NCBI GenBank assembly: GCA_013178015.1
Contig: JABLXR010000033.1
Location: 1 to 47,448 of the forward strand
From: Anaerolineae bacterium
GTDB lineage: Bacteria; Chloroflexota; Anaerolineae; DRVO01
Direction of reading: 5' to 3'
Length of the DNA: 47,448 nucleotides
In this document: positions 35,122 to 44,069 of the stretch, one piece after another
How the letters are laid out: each line of letters starts with the position of its first letter
How positions within the stretch are numbered: position 1 is the first letter of the stretch
Notes under the pieces: generated by a model
Seen by the model: the letters and a program-made list of their open reading frames with translations, nothing else
What the model was told of the DNA's origin: nothing
The model's database searches: none
Position numbers and translations under genes: made by a program

Positions 35122-36558
35122 TCAGGCGGTTCCGGCCAGATCCAGGGCCGATAGGAGAGCCGCCGCCTTACTCAATGTCTCCTGGTACTCCGATGCGGGC
35201 ACGGAGTCGGCGACAATGCCGGCGCCGGCTTGAACATAGGCCCTGCCGCCGGTCATGAGCAGGGTACGGAGGGTGATGCAGGTGTCCAGGTTGCCATTGG
35301 CGTCCAGGTAACCTACAGCTCCGCCGTAGGGGCCGCGGCGGGTCGGTTCGAGCTCATCAATGATCTCCATGGCCCGCACCTTGGGTGCACCGCTGAGAGT
35401 GCCCGCTGGCAGACATGCCGCCAGCAGATCGACGGCGTCGCGGTCCTCCCGCAGCCGCCCCTCTACGGTCGAGGCCAGGTGCATGACATGGGAGAAGCGC
35501 TCCACATAGAGCAGCCGGGGCACCGAGACCGTCCCGTACTGGCAGACACGACCTAGGTCATTGCGGGCGAGGTCCACCAGCATGATGTGCTCGGCCCGTT
35601 CCTTAGGATCGACGCTCAGGTCCTCCTCCAGACGCGCATCCTCCTCCGTTGTGCGACCCCGCTTGCGCGTGCCGGCGAGGGGGCGCTGCTCGGCCAGGCC
35701 GTCGCGCAGCCGCACGAACATCTCCGGCGAGGAGCCCACTAGCGCCAGGTCATCCCTGAACCGGAAGTGGAACATGTAAGGTGAAGGGTTGAGCCGCCTC
35801 AAGGCCCGGTACACCTGGAAGGGCGTAGCCCGAAGCGGCCGAGAGAGCCTCTGTGAGAGGACCACTTGGAGGATGTCACCAGCCCTGATGTACTCCTTCG
35901 CCCGCAGTACCATATCCTGATACCGCTCTGGAGTGAGGTTGGCCTCGTCCTCATCCTGCCTGGAATTCGGCCTGGGCTCAGGTGGGGCAGTGGGACGAGC
36001 CGGGCGCTGCAAGCGGTCCAGCGCAGCCACCAGCCGTTCTTCCGCACTGAGGCGTTCGTCGCCACGGACCATGATGTGGAGCACGTTGCGGGCGTGGTCG
36101 AGCGCATATAGCACCCCCGGAACCAGGAGGATAGCGGCCGGAACGGCCAGGTCATCGGGAGGCGGCTTCGGGAGCCTTTCGTGTGCCCGGACTAGGTCGT
36201 ATCCGACGTACCCCACCAGGCCAGAAGCGAACGGCGGCAGCGAGGTGGCCCCAGTGTACTGGCAGAGCCGCAGCAGGGGCCTCAGCCCCCCGAGGCCTGG
36301 TTGGGGCTCGAGCCACTGCCCGGAGGACGATTGCACCTTCCATCCCTCACTGCACGCGGTTACCGTCAGCAGCGGCTCGCAGCCCACGAATGAGTACCTG
36401 CCCACCTGCTGCCCGCGTTCCACGCTCTCCAGAAGGAAGGAGCCGTCCTCGCGCTCCACCCGCAGGAACAGAGCAGCTATGGTCTCTAAGTCGAAAGGCA
36501 CCTCCCGGTGCAGCATCTCACCCAGCGCCTGCCTCTGTAACGTTTCTGTGTCGAACAT
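35122..36558 (-). CDS. trpE: Anthranilate synthase component I
   Basis: TrpE makes anthranilate from chorismate. The ATG at 36558 follows GGGAGG at seven bases and gives 478 residues. The feedback site motif appears as FLLESVERG near 45; catalytic regions are [29 protein letters not shown] and [17 protein letters not shown]. It is the first structural gene and directly follows the T-box leader. Confidence 0.96.
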   Translation of the reverse strand: MFDTETLQRQALGEMLHREVPFDLETIAALFLRVEREDGSFLLESVERGQQVGRYSFVGCEPLLTVTACSEGWKVQSSSGQWLEPQPGLGGLRPLLRLCQYTGATSLPPFASGLVGYVGYDLVRAHERLPKPPPDDLAVPAAILLVPGVLYALDHARNVLHIMVRGDERLSAEERLVAALDRLQRPARPTAPPEPRPNSRQDEDEANLTPERYQDMVLRAKEYIRAGDILQVVLSQRLSRPLRATPFQVYRALRRLNPSPYMFHFRFRDDLALVGSSPEMFVRLRDGLAEQRPLAGTRKRGRTTEEDARLEEDLSVDPKERAEHIMLVDLARNDLGRVCQYGTVSVPRLLYVERFSHVMHLASTVEGRLREDRDAVDLLAACLPAGTLSGAPKVRAMEIIDELEPTRRGPYGGAVGYLDANGNLDTCITLRTLLMTGGRAYVQAGAGIVADSVPASEYQETLSKAAALLSALDLAGTA

Positions 36559-36932
36559 CACGCCACCTCCCGGAAACAAAGAGAGCCCTCGTCCCTAGGG
36601 ACGAGGGCTCAAGCGCCACTCGCGGTGCCACCCCAGTTAGGCACGGTCCTGCTGCGGAAAAACGAAAGCCCGCAGTGAAGACACTGCGGGCGCAGCAGGC
36701 CAGCCTCACTCTGCGAGTACAGGGTCCTCCTACAGGGGGCCCAATACCCCGCTCCCAGATAACGGTGGAGTCTCCGTCTACCCTACTCCGAAGCCCTCGG
36801 GCTCCGTTTCAGTTCGCAGCTCCCGGGTCCATTCTGTCTCGGCGCCGACATCGGGCTCTCACCTGCCCCCGACTCTCTGAGCCCCGCTTCGAGACGTACT
36901 AGTCCCGCTCTCCGCCTTGTCGCTATACGATT
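36559..36932 (-). promoter_or_regulatory. T-box riboswitch, tRNA-Trp specific, upstream of trpE
   Basis: This 374-base leader carries all main parts of a T-box. Stem I includes AGAGAGTCGGGGGCAGGTGA. A specifier loop reads GAATGGACC, where the triplet TGG at 36829-36831 is the Trp codon in the usual GAA-NNN-ACC frame, followed by GGAGCTGCGAACTGAAACGG. A strong stem III holds CCCGCAGTG-TCTT-CACTGCGGG. The T-box proper, GGGTGGCACCGCG, is at 36621-36633, followed by a terminator. Uncharged tRNA-Trp should pair with the specifier and the TGGC bulge to form the antiterminator and allow trp transcription when tryptophan is short. Confidence 0.95.
36574..36610 (-). terminator. Intrinsic terminator of the trp T-box leader
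   Basis: Bases 36583-36610 are a perfect 28-base palindrome (arms of 14, GAGCCCTCGTCCCT and its complement), followed on the minus strand by TCTTTGTTT (36574-36582). It directly follows the T-box sequence and competes with the antiterminator. The trpE ribosome binding site starts just after it. Confidence 0.92.
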
Positions 36933-36938
36933 GGCGCG

Positions 36939-36967
36939 AGTATACGCTTCCCCCTCGCTTCTGTCAA
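36939..36967 (-). promoter_or_regulatory. Sigma-70-type promoter of the trp operon
   Basis: TTGACA (36962-36967) and TATACT (36939-36944) are spaced by exactly 17 bases on the minus strand. The start point should be near 36932, just before stem I of the T-box. It is the best promoter in the window. Bases 36968-37210 upstream, up to the end of the permease gene, show no gene. Confidence 0.88.
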
Positions 36968-37210
36968 GCAGCGCAGAAGGCTGATTCCGGCAGACGAGCC
37001 CTAGGGCGTGACTCCCCCGGCGCATCCCGGAGCTGGGGCCTGCAGAGGCGGCTCGTCGCTTCGCTGAGGTGGACGGGGACAAATCCAGCTCCCCGGGCCT
37101 GGGTTCGCGCCGGTGTCGTCCCCTCCGACTCTCCCGTCTACCGCGAGGCCCTGGCCGCCTTCGACGGTGGCGGTCGACCGACAGCAAGGTCGGAGGCGCC
37201 GGCGTTCGTC

Positions 37211-38362
37211 TTACCGCGAGTAGGGATCGGCTGCGTCCCGCAGGCCGTCGCCCATGAAGTTGAAGGCCAGCACTGCCACCACCACGGCGATGCCGGGGTA
37301 GAGCAGCCATGGCGCCTCGTTCAGCACCCGGATGGCCTGCGCTTCCTTGAGGAGCACACCCCAGCTGATGGCAGGTGGCTGCAGCCCCAGGCCAATGAAA
37401 GAGAGGCTCGTTTCGCCCAGTATCATGCCGGGGATCGACAGGCTGAGGTCCGCGATCAGGTAGCTGGCGAAGGAGGGCACCATGTGGCGGAACACGATGC
37501 GCAGCTCCTTTGCACCCAGCAGCCGGGCCGCCATCACGAAGTCCTCCTCTCGCAGGGACATGAACTTGCTGCGTACCACCCGTGCAAGCCCGGTCCATCC
37601 CAGGAGGGAGAGTATGACCACAATGGCGAAGTAGTTCTGTACCACCGACCACGTGGGCGGCAGGGCGGCGCTCAGCCCCATCCACAGCGGCAGGGTGGGC
37701 ACCGAACGCATGAACTCGATGACACGCTGCAGGGTGATGTCGAATACCCCACCGTAGTAGCCTGACAACCCTCCGAGGAGGATTCCCAGGACGAAGGATA
37801 TGGCGATGCCCAACAGGCCCACGGATAGGGAGATGCGCCCGCCGTAGATGAGGCGCGAGAGCATGTCCCGTCCCTGCTTGTCGGTCCCCAGAAGGAAAAC
37901 GGTCCCTCCTTCGTCTGTCCCGATCAGGTGAACATCGGTGTCGATCAGGCCCAATAGCTTGTAGGGGGCGCCACGGACGAAGAAGCGGATCGGGTACACG
38001 ACCGAGGTGTCCACCTCATACTCGACGCGCAGGGTCTCCATATTGAGCGTTCCCGTCATAGCGTACGTGAACGGAGGCAGGTGGAAGTTGCCCTCACTGT
38101 CCACGAAGTGGAGCTTCTGGGGCGGCGCGTAGATGAACCGCTTGTCGCTCTGGGTGGCGTTGTAAGGAGAGAAGAACTCGGCAAAGACGACCATCGTGTA
38201 CATGATGCCGAGCACCACGGCGGAGATCACCGCCAGCCTGTGCTTCCGGAAGCGCCACCAGACAAGCTTCCACTGAGAGGCAACGAAGATGGACTCCGCC
38301 GCCTCGGTTTCCACCGTCTCGATCGCTTGCCCGTCTTCGGCCCGGATCTCTAGGTCTGCCAT
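37211..38362 (-). CDS. Oligopeptide-type ABC transporter permease (DppC/OppC-like) with large periplasmic insert
   Basis: This 383-residue inner-membrane subunit of a peptide/nickel/opine-family importer is longer than the usual 280-300. After a soluble tail of about 40 residues comes TM1 (LAVISAVVLGIMYTMVVFAEFF). A polar segment of about 90 residues (with FTYAMTGTLNMETLRVEYEV and RFFVRGAPYKLLGLI) precedes the family motif LLGTDKQGRDMLSRLIYG. Five more membrane segments and the EAA loop (FVMAARLLGAKELRIVFRHMVPS) follow. It starts four bases after the DppB-like stop. No binding protein or ATPase gene is next to it, so these partners must be elsewhere. Confidence 0.9.
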   Translation of the reverse strand: MADLEIRAEDGQAIETVETEAAESIFVASQWKLVWWRFRKHRLAVISAVVLGIMYTMVVFAEFFSPYNATQSDKRFIYAPPQKLHFVDSEGNFHLPPFTYAMTGTLNMETLRVEYEVDTSVVYPIRFFVRGAPYKLLGLIDTDVHLIGTDEGGTVFLLGTDKQGRDMLSRLIYGGRISLSVGLLGIAISFVLGILLGGLSGYYGGVFDITLQRVIEFMRSVPTLPLWMGLSAALPPTWSVVQNYFAIVVILSLLGWTGLARVVRSKFMSLREEDFVMAARLLGAKELRIVFRHMVPSFASYLIADLSLSIPGMILGETSLSFIGLGLQPPAISWGVLLKEAQAIRVLNEAPWLLYPGIAVVVAVLAFNFMGDGLRDAADPYSR

Positions 38363-38366
38363 CTTC

Positions 38367-39353
38367 CTACACCGACTCCTTTATCCTCGGGTCAACCACT
38401 GCCAGCAGCAGATCGGATATCAGGGTGCCCACAACCGTTAGAGCACTCAGGATGAGAACAATGCTTCCGGCCAGGAACATGTCCTGGTTCAGCAGCGCGC
38501 CGAGGAAGATCGGAGACAGCGTGGGTATGCCTAGCACGAACGACGTAAGCAGCTCACCGGCGAACAGCCCTGGCAGCACCCAGCCAATGGTGGATACCGC
38601 CGGAATCATCGCCACCCGGAAAGGATACTTATACAGGAGCCGCCTCTCGGTGAGGCCTTTGGCCCGCGCCGTCAAGACGTATGGCTTGCGGATCTCGTCC
38701 AGGAGGTTAGCGCGCATGGTGCGGATGAGCCCGGCCGTACCCGCCGTTCCCGTGATGAGGGCCGGAATCCACAGGTGCTTCAGGAGGTCCGCCACCTTGC
38801 CGAAACTCCATGGCGCCATGATGTACTCGGGGGAGAACAGGCCCACTATCACTTCTCCAGTGGAGTTGAAGTAGATCCAGAGGGCCAGCAGGGCGAGCAG
38901 GAAGTTGGGGACAGCCAGGCCCACGAACCCTAAGAAGGTAGCCAGATAGTCCGGGGGCGAGTACTGGTTGGTGGCGGAGTAGACTCCAATGGGCAGCCCT
39001 ACTACCCACACGAAGATGAAGGACACCAGCGAAATGCTGAAGCTCCAGGGCAGTCGGTCTTTGATCAACGTGGCCACAGGTTTGTTCCACTGCAGAGAAC
39101 GACCGAGGTCGCCCTTGAGCACGCCCCCCATCCACTTGGCATACTGCATGTAGATGGGCTGGCCCAAGCCGTACCTCGCTCGAAGAGCGTCAACCTCCGA
39201 CTGGTCCACCAGCTCGCCCATGGCCGCAAGCTGTGCCACGTAGGACGTGACGAAGTCGCCCGGCGGCAGCTGAATGATGATGAACGAGATCACGGAGACG
39301 GCAAACAGAGTCACTACCATATAGGTTAGGCGGCGGACCACGTACCGAAGCAT
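38367..39353 (-). CDS. Oligopeptide-type ABC transporter permease (DppB/OppB-like)
   Basis: From the ATG at 39353 (AGGGGG upstream) this has 328 residues. The N-terminus MLRYVVRRLTYMVVTLFAVS leads into TM1, followed by IQLPPGDF, the periplasmic RARYGLGQPIYMQYAKWM, further membrane segments, and the EAA loop with YVLTARAKGLTERRLLYKYPFR. The C-terminus VVDPRIKESV is typical of DppB. It precedes the DppC-like gene and likely has its own promoter, since the next gene upstream is divergent. Confidence 0.92.
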   Translation of the reverse strand: MLRYVVRRLTYMVVTLFAVSVISFIIIQLPPGDFVTSYVAQLAAMGELVDQSEVDALRARYGLGQPIYMQYAKWMGGVLKGDLGRSLQWNKPVATLIKDRLPWSFSISLVSFIFVWVVGLPIGVYSATNQYSPPDYLATFLGFVGLAVPNFLLALLALWIYFNSTGEVIVGLFSPEYIMAPWSFGKVADLLKHLWIPALITGTAGTAGLIRTMRANLLDEIRKPYVLTARAKGLTERRLLYKYPFRVAMIPAVSTIGWVLPGLFAGELLTSFVLGIPTLSPIFLGALLNQDMFLAGSIVLILSALTVVGTLISDLLLAVVDPRIKESV

Positions 39354-39467
39354 CTGCACCCCCTGATACCGATGTGCGAGACAGGAGACAGCCCAGTCCT
39401 CCCCCGTCGCTGCCCTCAGCAGCAGTCGGGCCGGCCACACCTGCCGCAGCCGACGAGTACCTGCCGA

Positions 39468-39548
39468 CCTGCTATTCCTAGTTTACACGATTGCTGCTGT
39501 CTTCCCAAGGTGCAGCAGTAGCAGGTTGGATTCCACAACGATAGCAGG
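39468..39548. repeat. Short repeats beside a tyrosine recombinase gene
   Basis: CCTGCTAT (39468-39475), GTAGCAGG (39518-39525) and ATAGCAGG (39541-39548) form one exact inverted pair plus a one-mismatch middle copy. They lie in the 367-base gap between the divergent permease and recombinase genes, which holds no convincing gene. They could be recombinase or regulator sites, or chance. Confidence 0.3.
39480..39508 (-). promoter_or_regulatory. Candidate promoter for the DppB/DppC-like permeases
   Basis: TTGGGA (39503-39508) and TAAACT (39480-39485) on the minus strand are 17 bases apart, about 127 bases before the DppB-like start. Each box matches consensus at four of six positions. Confidence 0.35.
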
Positions 39549-39720
39549 CGGGGGAGATCGAAGGTCTCCAGGGGCGGCGGGGAGCCCTCGGTCTGCGGAT
39601 CAGGCGTGCTGGGGTGATGGCAGCTCGACCGGCGATGGCTGGTCGCGGTGTCACTGGCATGGCACTTGCGGCACCTGTAGCCCGCACGCCCCGCAGCGAG
39701 GGATGTCCTAGGAGACGTCA

Positions 39721-40776
39721 ATGCCTTCAGGGCCCGGCAGAGGCAACCCCGACGATGAACTGAATGGGGCAATCCAGGCCTACCTCGATACCCTGCAACA
39801 GGAACCGAACACCCTGCGCACCTACTCCAGCGGGCTCCATGCGCTGGTCACCTTTCTCTCTCAGCACCAAGCTGTAGAAACCCCACTCCTTCGCTTGTCG
39901 TCGCTGGACACTGATGTCCTCGCCTCGTTCCAGGGCTATCTTCTGAACCGAGGTTACTCCCGCTTCACCGTGCGCACCTACATGGCAGCCGCCCTCGCTT
40001 TCCTCGACTACCTCCTGACCCATGACCTGCTACCGGCGTCTTTCTCCCTGGACAAGGCCAAAGCCCGACTCCGCCGCCCCAGGCGCGGGGACCCTTACCC
40101 CGCCCCCGTTCCGGACCCGGCCCTGCCGCTGGTGATTAGGCACTACGACCAGATGCCGCTTCCTTCGGGGGAGGGACAGCAAGCGAGGCTTGGCCGTCTC
40201 CGGGTTCTGCGCAGCCGCGCCATAGTCCACACCCTCTACTCATCAGCAGGCCGCATCGCTGAAGTTACCTCCCTTGACCGTCGTGATGTCGCTGACGGGC
40301 GGCAGTCAGAGGTTGTGGTTGTGGGCAAGGGTGGCAAGCAGAGGTTCGTCTATCTCACAAGGCTGGCGTGTAGGGCAATCCAAGACTATGTGACAGAACG
40401 AAACGACGCCTTTCAGCCCCTTTTCATCTCTCATGGCCGAGACTACGGCTCCCGGCTCAGCAAGGTTAGCATCTGGCGGACGGTCAAGCTCGCCGCCCGC
40501 GCCTACAACTTGGAGGTATCTCCCCACGATTTCCGCCACTTCCGCGCCCGACAAATGCTGGACGAAGGGGCACCGCTGGAGGCAATCCAGGAAATACTCG
40601 GGCACTCCGACATCAGCACCACTCGCAAGGTGTATGCCATCTACTCACGCCATTCGGTGCGCCAGATCTTCGCCCGGTCCACTCTGGCGCCCGAGGAAGC
40701 CTTGGAGAAGGTAGACCCGGAGCTGTTGGCGGAGCACGGCGATCTTGACCCCGGCCGAGGACCTGCTCCCCACTGA
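39721..40776 (+). CDS. Tyrosine recombinase/integrase (XerC/XerD-like)
   Basis: This 351-residue site-specific recombinase has an N-terminal SAM-like core-binding domain (about 14-105, with NTLRTYSSGLHAL) and a C-terminal catalytic domain. The catalytic set is complete: R178 (SSAGRIAEV), K206 (GKGGKQR), H269 and R272 (SPHDFRHFRA), H295 (LGHSDISTT) and nucleophile Y305. GGAG lies six bases before the ATG. The motifs fit the XerC/D group, but the catalytic domain has an extra segment (about 120-160), and no other mobile-element gene is near. It may be a chromosomal Xer paralogue or a relic of an integrated element. Confidence 0.88.
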   Translation: MPSGPGRGNPDDELNGAIQAYLDTLQQEPNTLRTYSSGLHALVTFLSQHQAVETPLLRLSSLDTDVLASFQGYLLNRGYSRFTVRTYMAAALAFLDYLLTHDLLPASFSLDKAKARLRRPRRGDPYPAPVPDPALPLVIRHYDQMPLPSGEGQQARLGRLRVLRSRAIVHTLYSSAGRIAEVTSLDRRDVADGRQSEVVVVGKGGKQRFVYLTRLACRAIQDYVTERNDAFQPLFISHGRDYGSRLSKVSIWRTVKLAARAYNLEVSPHDFRHFRARQMLDEGAPLEAIQEILGHSDISTTRKVYAIYSRHSVRQIFARSTLAPEEALEKVDPELLAEHGDLDPGRGPAPH

Positions 40777-40912
40777 GCTTCCCTTGAGCCTGCCACGCCC
40801 GCCCATCTCGCCCCGGACTCCACCCAACTAGACCGCCCACCGCTCTGCGGCTACACTACCGACATGCACCGGCAGCCCCGGGTTAGTCAGCACCGTAGTC
40901 GGGAGTCATGGC

Positions 40913-41827
40913 ATGGAACTGGGCATTGTTGGCCTCGGACGAATGGGCAGGAACATCGCCCTCCGCCTGGCGCGGGCGGGGCACCACATCGTAGCCTACA
41001 ACCGTACCACCGAGAGGGCTCTGGAGCTGGCCGCCGCTGAGCCCAACGTGGAGGCGGCCCGGACTTACAGCGAGCTCTCCGATCGCCTGAGCCCGCCAAG
41101 GATCGCTTGGGTTATGGTCCCCGCAGGCACCCCTACCGAAGACACGATAGACGACCTGCTCCAGGTGTTCGCCCCTGGCGACATGGTCGTGGACGGCGGC
41201 AACTCCAACTACAAGGACACCATCCGCCGCGCGAGCAGATTGGCCCGCGCCGGGCTGGACCTGGTGGACGTGGGCACCAGTGGCGGCGTCTGGGGCCTGG
41301 AGAACGGCTACAGCCTCATGGTCGGCGGCCCGCAGGCTGCCGTCGTGAGGCTTAGGCCGGCATTGGAGACATTGGCACCGGCGCCCGATCGGGGCTGGGG
41401 TCACGTAGGCCCAAGCGGTGCCGGGCACTTCGTCAAGATGGTGCACAACGGCATCGAGTACGGCATGATGCAGGCTTACGCCGAGGGCTTTGAGTTGCTG
41501 CATGCCAAGAGCGACTTCGACCTCGACCTCCGCCAGATCGCCGGCATCTGGGGTCACGGTAGTGTGGTCAGATCCTGGCTGCTGAGCCTGATCGAGGAAG
41601 GCCTGGCTGAGGGCCAGGAGTTGGACGCCGTTCGCGGGTGGGTAGCGGACTCGGGCGAGGGCCGCTGGACCGTCAAGGAGGCTATTGATCTGGACGTACC
41701 CGCGCCGGTGATCACGCTGTCACTGCTCATGCGGTTCGTCAGCAGGCAGGACGAAAGCTATGCCGCCAAGCTGCTGGCGGTGATGCGCAGCCAGTTCGGA
41801 GGCCATGCCATCAGGACCCCAGAGTAG
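40913..41827 (+). CDS. gnd: 6-phosphogluconate dehydrogenase, short form
   Basis: This enzyme converts 6-phosphogluconate to ribulose 5-phosphate and CO2 with reduction of NAD(P). The 304 residues match the short bacterial Gnd (YqeC/GndA type), in contrast to the 470-residue form. Visible features are the nucleotide loop GIVGLGRMGRNIA (4-16), VDGGNSNYKDT, and the catalytic Lys with its Asn in GAGHFVKMVHNGIEYGMMQ. The ribosome binding site GGGAG lies about nine bases before the ATG. It is followed after 118 bases by zwf, so both oxidative pentose-phosphate dehydrogenases are together. The cofactor may be NAD or NADP. Confidence 0.93.
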   Translation: MELGIVGLGRMGRNIALRLARAGHHIVAYNRTTERALELAAAEPNVEAARTYSELSDRLSPPRIAWVMVPAGTPTEDTIDDLLQVFAPGDMVVDGGNSNYKDTIRRASRLARAGLDLVDVGTSGGVWGLENGYSLMVGGPQAAVVRLRPALETLAPAPDRGWGHVGPSGAGHFVKMVHNGIEYGMMQAYAEGFELLHAKSDFDLDLRQIAGIWGHGSVVRSWLLSLIEEGLAEGQELDAVRGWVADSGEGRWTVKEAIDLDVPAPVITLSLLMRFVSRQDESYAAKLLAVMRSQFGGHAIRTPE

Positions 41828-41945
41828 CATGCGCCCCGCCGCGCTCACCCCAGCGGGGCGCCAGGCCTCATGCGAGGCCAACGACTGCCGTTCCGGGGTC
41901 GGTCCTCGCGTTCCGTCATGAGCGCTAGCAAGGAGATGGCAGCCG

Positions 41946-43445
41946 ATGTCTCTTTCCGAAGAGCGCGCTGAGCCGACGGCGATAGTAGTCTTCGGAGCCT
42001 CCGGAGACCTTACTCGGCGCAAGATCATCCCCGCGCTTCACAGTCTCCGCTGTGCAGGCCAAATCCCGCGCTTCTGCCGCCTGATAGGAGTGGCACGCAC
42101 ACCGCTATCTGACGACGAGTTTCGGGAGCAGCTGCTGCGCGGCGTGGAGGAATATGCCCGGCTCAGACCCGACATCTGCGATAGCTGGCCGGAGTTCTCC
42201 GCCAGACACTCGTACCTCTCGGGCGACTACGACGATCCGGACACCTACCGGAAGCTATCCGCGATACTTGGCCAGGCCAGAGAGGAGTGCCCCGAGTCGG
42301 GCGGATACCTGTACTATCTCGCCACTCCGCCGGTGGCATTCGGGACCATAGCCGAGCGCCTGGGCGAAGCTGGGCTCAACCGACATCCTAGCGGGTGGAC
42401 CGCCATCGTGGTCGAGAAGCCCTTTGGCCATGACCTCGAGGGGGCGCGCGCGCTCAACCGGCGCCTCCACGCCGTCTTCCCTGAGGAAAGCGTCTTTCGT
42501 ATCGACCACTACCTAGGCAAGGAGACGGTACAGAACATCCTGGCGTTCCGCTTCGCCAATGCCATCTTCGAGCCCCTCTGGAACCGCAACTACATCGCCA
42601 ACGTTCAGATCACCGCGGCGGAGAACCTGGGCGTCGAAGGCCGAGGCCAGTACTACGACCGGGCCGGAGTGGTGAGAGACATGCTCCAGAATCACCTTCT
42701 CCAACTGCTGTCGCTCCTGGCCATGGAGCCTCCCACCCGGCTAGACGCCAAGCTGCTGCGTGACGAGAAAGCCAAGGTACTGAATGCCGTGCGACCCGTC
42801 TCCCTGGACGAGGTGGTCCTGGGACAATACCAGGGGTATAGGGAGGAGAGCGGCGTTGCCCCCGATTCCCGCACACCCACCTTCGTGGCCGCCCAGCTTT
42901 GTGTGGAGAACTGGCGCTGGCAGGGCGTTCCCTTCTACCTCCGCACGGGCAAGCGCCTGGCCAAGAAGGTCACCGAGCTCATCCTCGAGTTCCGCGATGT
43001 GCCTCACCTCTTCCTTCCCGGCCGACGGTCTGCGCCCAACCGGCTTACCCTCTGCATCCAGCCTGACGAAGGCATCCACCTGCACTTCCAGACCAAGGCT
43101 CCCGGCGCCGGGATGCAGACCTCGCCGGTTGACATGGAGTTCCACTATGAGTCAGAGTTCGGCGAAAGAGCGCTGGCGGATGCGTACGAGCGCCTGCTCC
43201 TGGATGCCATCGCTGGGGATCCCTCGCTCTTCGCCCGAAGCGACGAGATTGAGCAGTCTTGGGCTCTGGTTGAACCAATCCTGGAGGCATGGGAGACGGA
43301 TCATGACAGGCAGCCGATCCAGTACGAGTGCGGCACCTGGGGCCCGGCCGAGGCGGAGGAACTGGTAGCTCGCCGAGGGTTTCGCTGGCGACAAGATTGC
43401 GGTCACCACGAAGCCCCTAGCTGCGAGGTCGTGCTGCCCGAATGA
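41946..43445 (+). CDS. zwf: Glucose-6-phosphate 1-dehydrogenase
   Basis: Zwf oxidises glucose 6-phosphate to 6-phosphogluconolactone and makes NADPH. The 499 residues are the normal length. The nucleotide-binding motif is [13 protein letters not shown] (14-26), the active-site signature is [14 protein letters not shown], and [12 protein letters not shown] precedes it. AAGGAG lies 10-11 bases before the ATG. No 6-phosphogluconolactonase gene lies between it and gnd. It converges with the peroxiredoxin gene across 77 bases. Confidence 0.97.
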   Translation: MSLSEERAEPTAIVVFGASGDLTRRKIIPALHSLRCAGQIPRFCRLIGVARTPLSDDEFREQLLRGVEEYARLRPDICDSWPEFSARHSYLSGDYDDPDTYRKLSAILGQAREECPESGGYLYYLATPPVAFGTIAERLGEAGLNRHPSGWTAIVVEKPFGHDLEGARALNRRLHAVFPEESVFRIDHYLGKETVQNILAFRFANAIFEPLWNRNYIANVQITAAENLGVEGRGQYYDRAGVVRDMLQNHLLQLLSLLAMEPPTRLDAKLLRDEKAKVLNAVRPVSLDEVVLGQYQGYREESGVAPDSRTPTFVAAQLCVENWRWQGVPFYLRTGKRLAKKVTELILEFRDVPHLFLPGRRSAPNRLTLCIQPDEGIHLHFQTKAPGAGMQTSPVDMEFHYESEFGERALADAYERLLLDAIAGDPSLFARSDEIEQSWALVEPILEAWETDHDRQPIQYECGTWGPAEAEELVARRGFRWRQDCGHHEAPSCEVVLPE

Positions 43446-43522
43446 GCTGCCAGCCAGAGGTGACCGTCAGCGAGCCGCGGGCAGAAGCAGCATAGTATCG
43501 ACTGTGGCCTGTGGCCCTATAC

Positions 43523-43981
43523 CTAGGGTTGGTCCAGTGCCACAGCCATGGTGGCAGTCTCGTCCGGTCGCACACTCCATTCGGCGCGAAGAATCCGACC
43601 CTCCTCGTCCACCGCGAAGTGGCTGCGGATGATGCCCTCGGTCTCCCGTCCGAACGCCTTCTTCCGCCCCCAGGCGTCATACGCCATGGCCACCCGATGG
43701 TCTGGGTCCGACAGCAGGACGAAGGGAAGGTTGTGACGCTGCCGGAAGCGAGCCAGCTCCTCCGGCGAATCGGGGCTGATGCCGATCACCACGGTGGCCT
43801 GAACCTGAATCCGCGGGTAGAGGTCGCGTATGGAGCAGGCTTGACGCGTGCACCCCGAGGTGCCCGCCTTGGGGAAGAAGTACACCACCACCTTCTGCCC
43901 GCGGAAGTCCGACAGGCTGACCTGCTCCCCTCTATCCGACGTCAGCGTGAAATCAGGTGCCGGGTCTCCGTACTTGAGCAT
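43523..43981 (-). CDS. bcp: Thiol peroxidase of the Bcp/PrxQ family
   Basis: This enzyme reduces peroxides with thioredoxin or a similar donor. From the ATG at 43981 (AAGGAGG seven to eight bases upstream) it has 152 residues. The peroxidatic C44 and likely resolving C49 lie in TSGCTRQACSIRD, five residues apart as in two-Cys PrxQ proteins. DFTLTSDRGEQVSLSDFRGQ and the FFPKAG strand complete the thioredoxin fold. The frame runs far upstream, but that part overlaps the glutamate synthase gene. The 88-base gap makes co-transcription possible. Confidence 0.93.
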   Translation of the reverse strand: MLKYGDPAPDFTLTSDRGEQVSLSDFRGQKVVVYFFPKAGTSGCTRQACSIRDLYPRIQVQATVVIGISPDSPEELARFRQRHNLPFVLLSDPDHRVAMAYDAWGRKKAFGRETEGIIRSHFAVDEEGRILRAEWSVRPDETATMAVALDQP

Positions 43982-44069
43982 GCCGCTGTCCTCCTTGGTG
44001 CCTTCCAGCCACATCCCATGGTGCACCAGATCGGCTTTGCGATCAACCCTAGCTCCCCGAGCCGGCGGC

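Noticed and set aside
36783-37685. A 300-codon minus-strand frame over the trp leader and the permease gene.
   Set aside because: It overlaps the T-box leader, the promoter and a clear permease in another frame, and its composition (Arg/Gly/His rich) is that of an antisense or shifted shadow.
39416-39772. A Cys-rich minus-strand frame before the recombinase gene (with CRKC and CGRCGRPDCC) that looks like a zinc ribbon.
   Set aside because: The Cys pairs are not spaced as in known zinc ribbons, the frame overlaps the start of the recombinase gene and the permease leader, and it has no ribosome binding site.
39721-40776. A prophage or integron around the tyrosine recombinase.
   Set aside because: Neighbours are metabolic or transport genes with normal base composition; no capsid, terminase, cassette array or att pair is visible.
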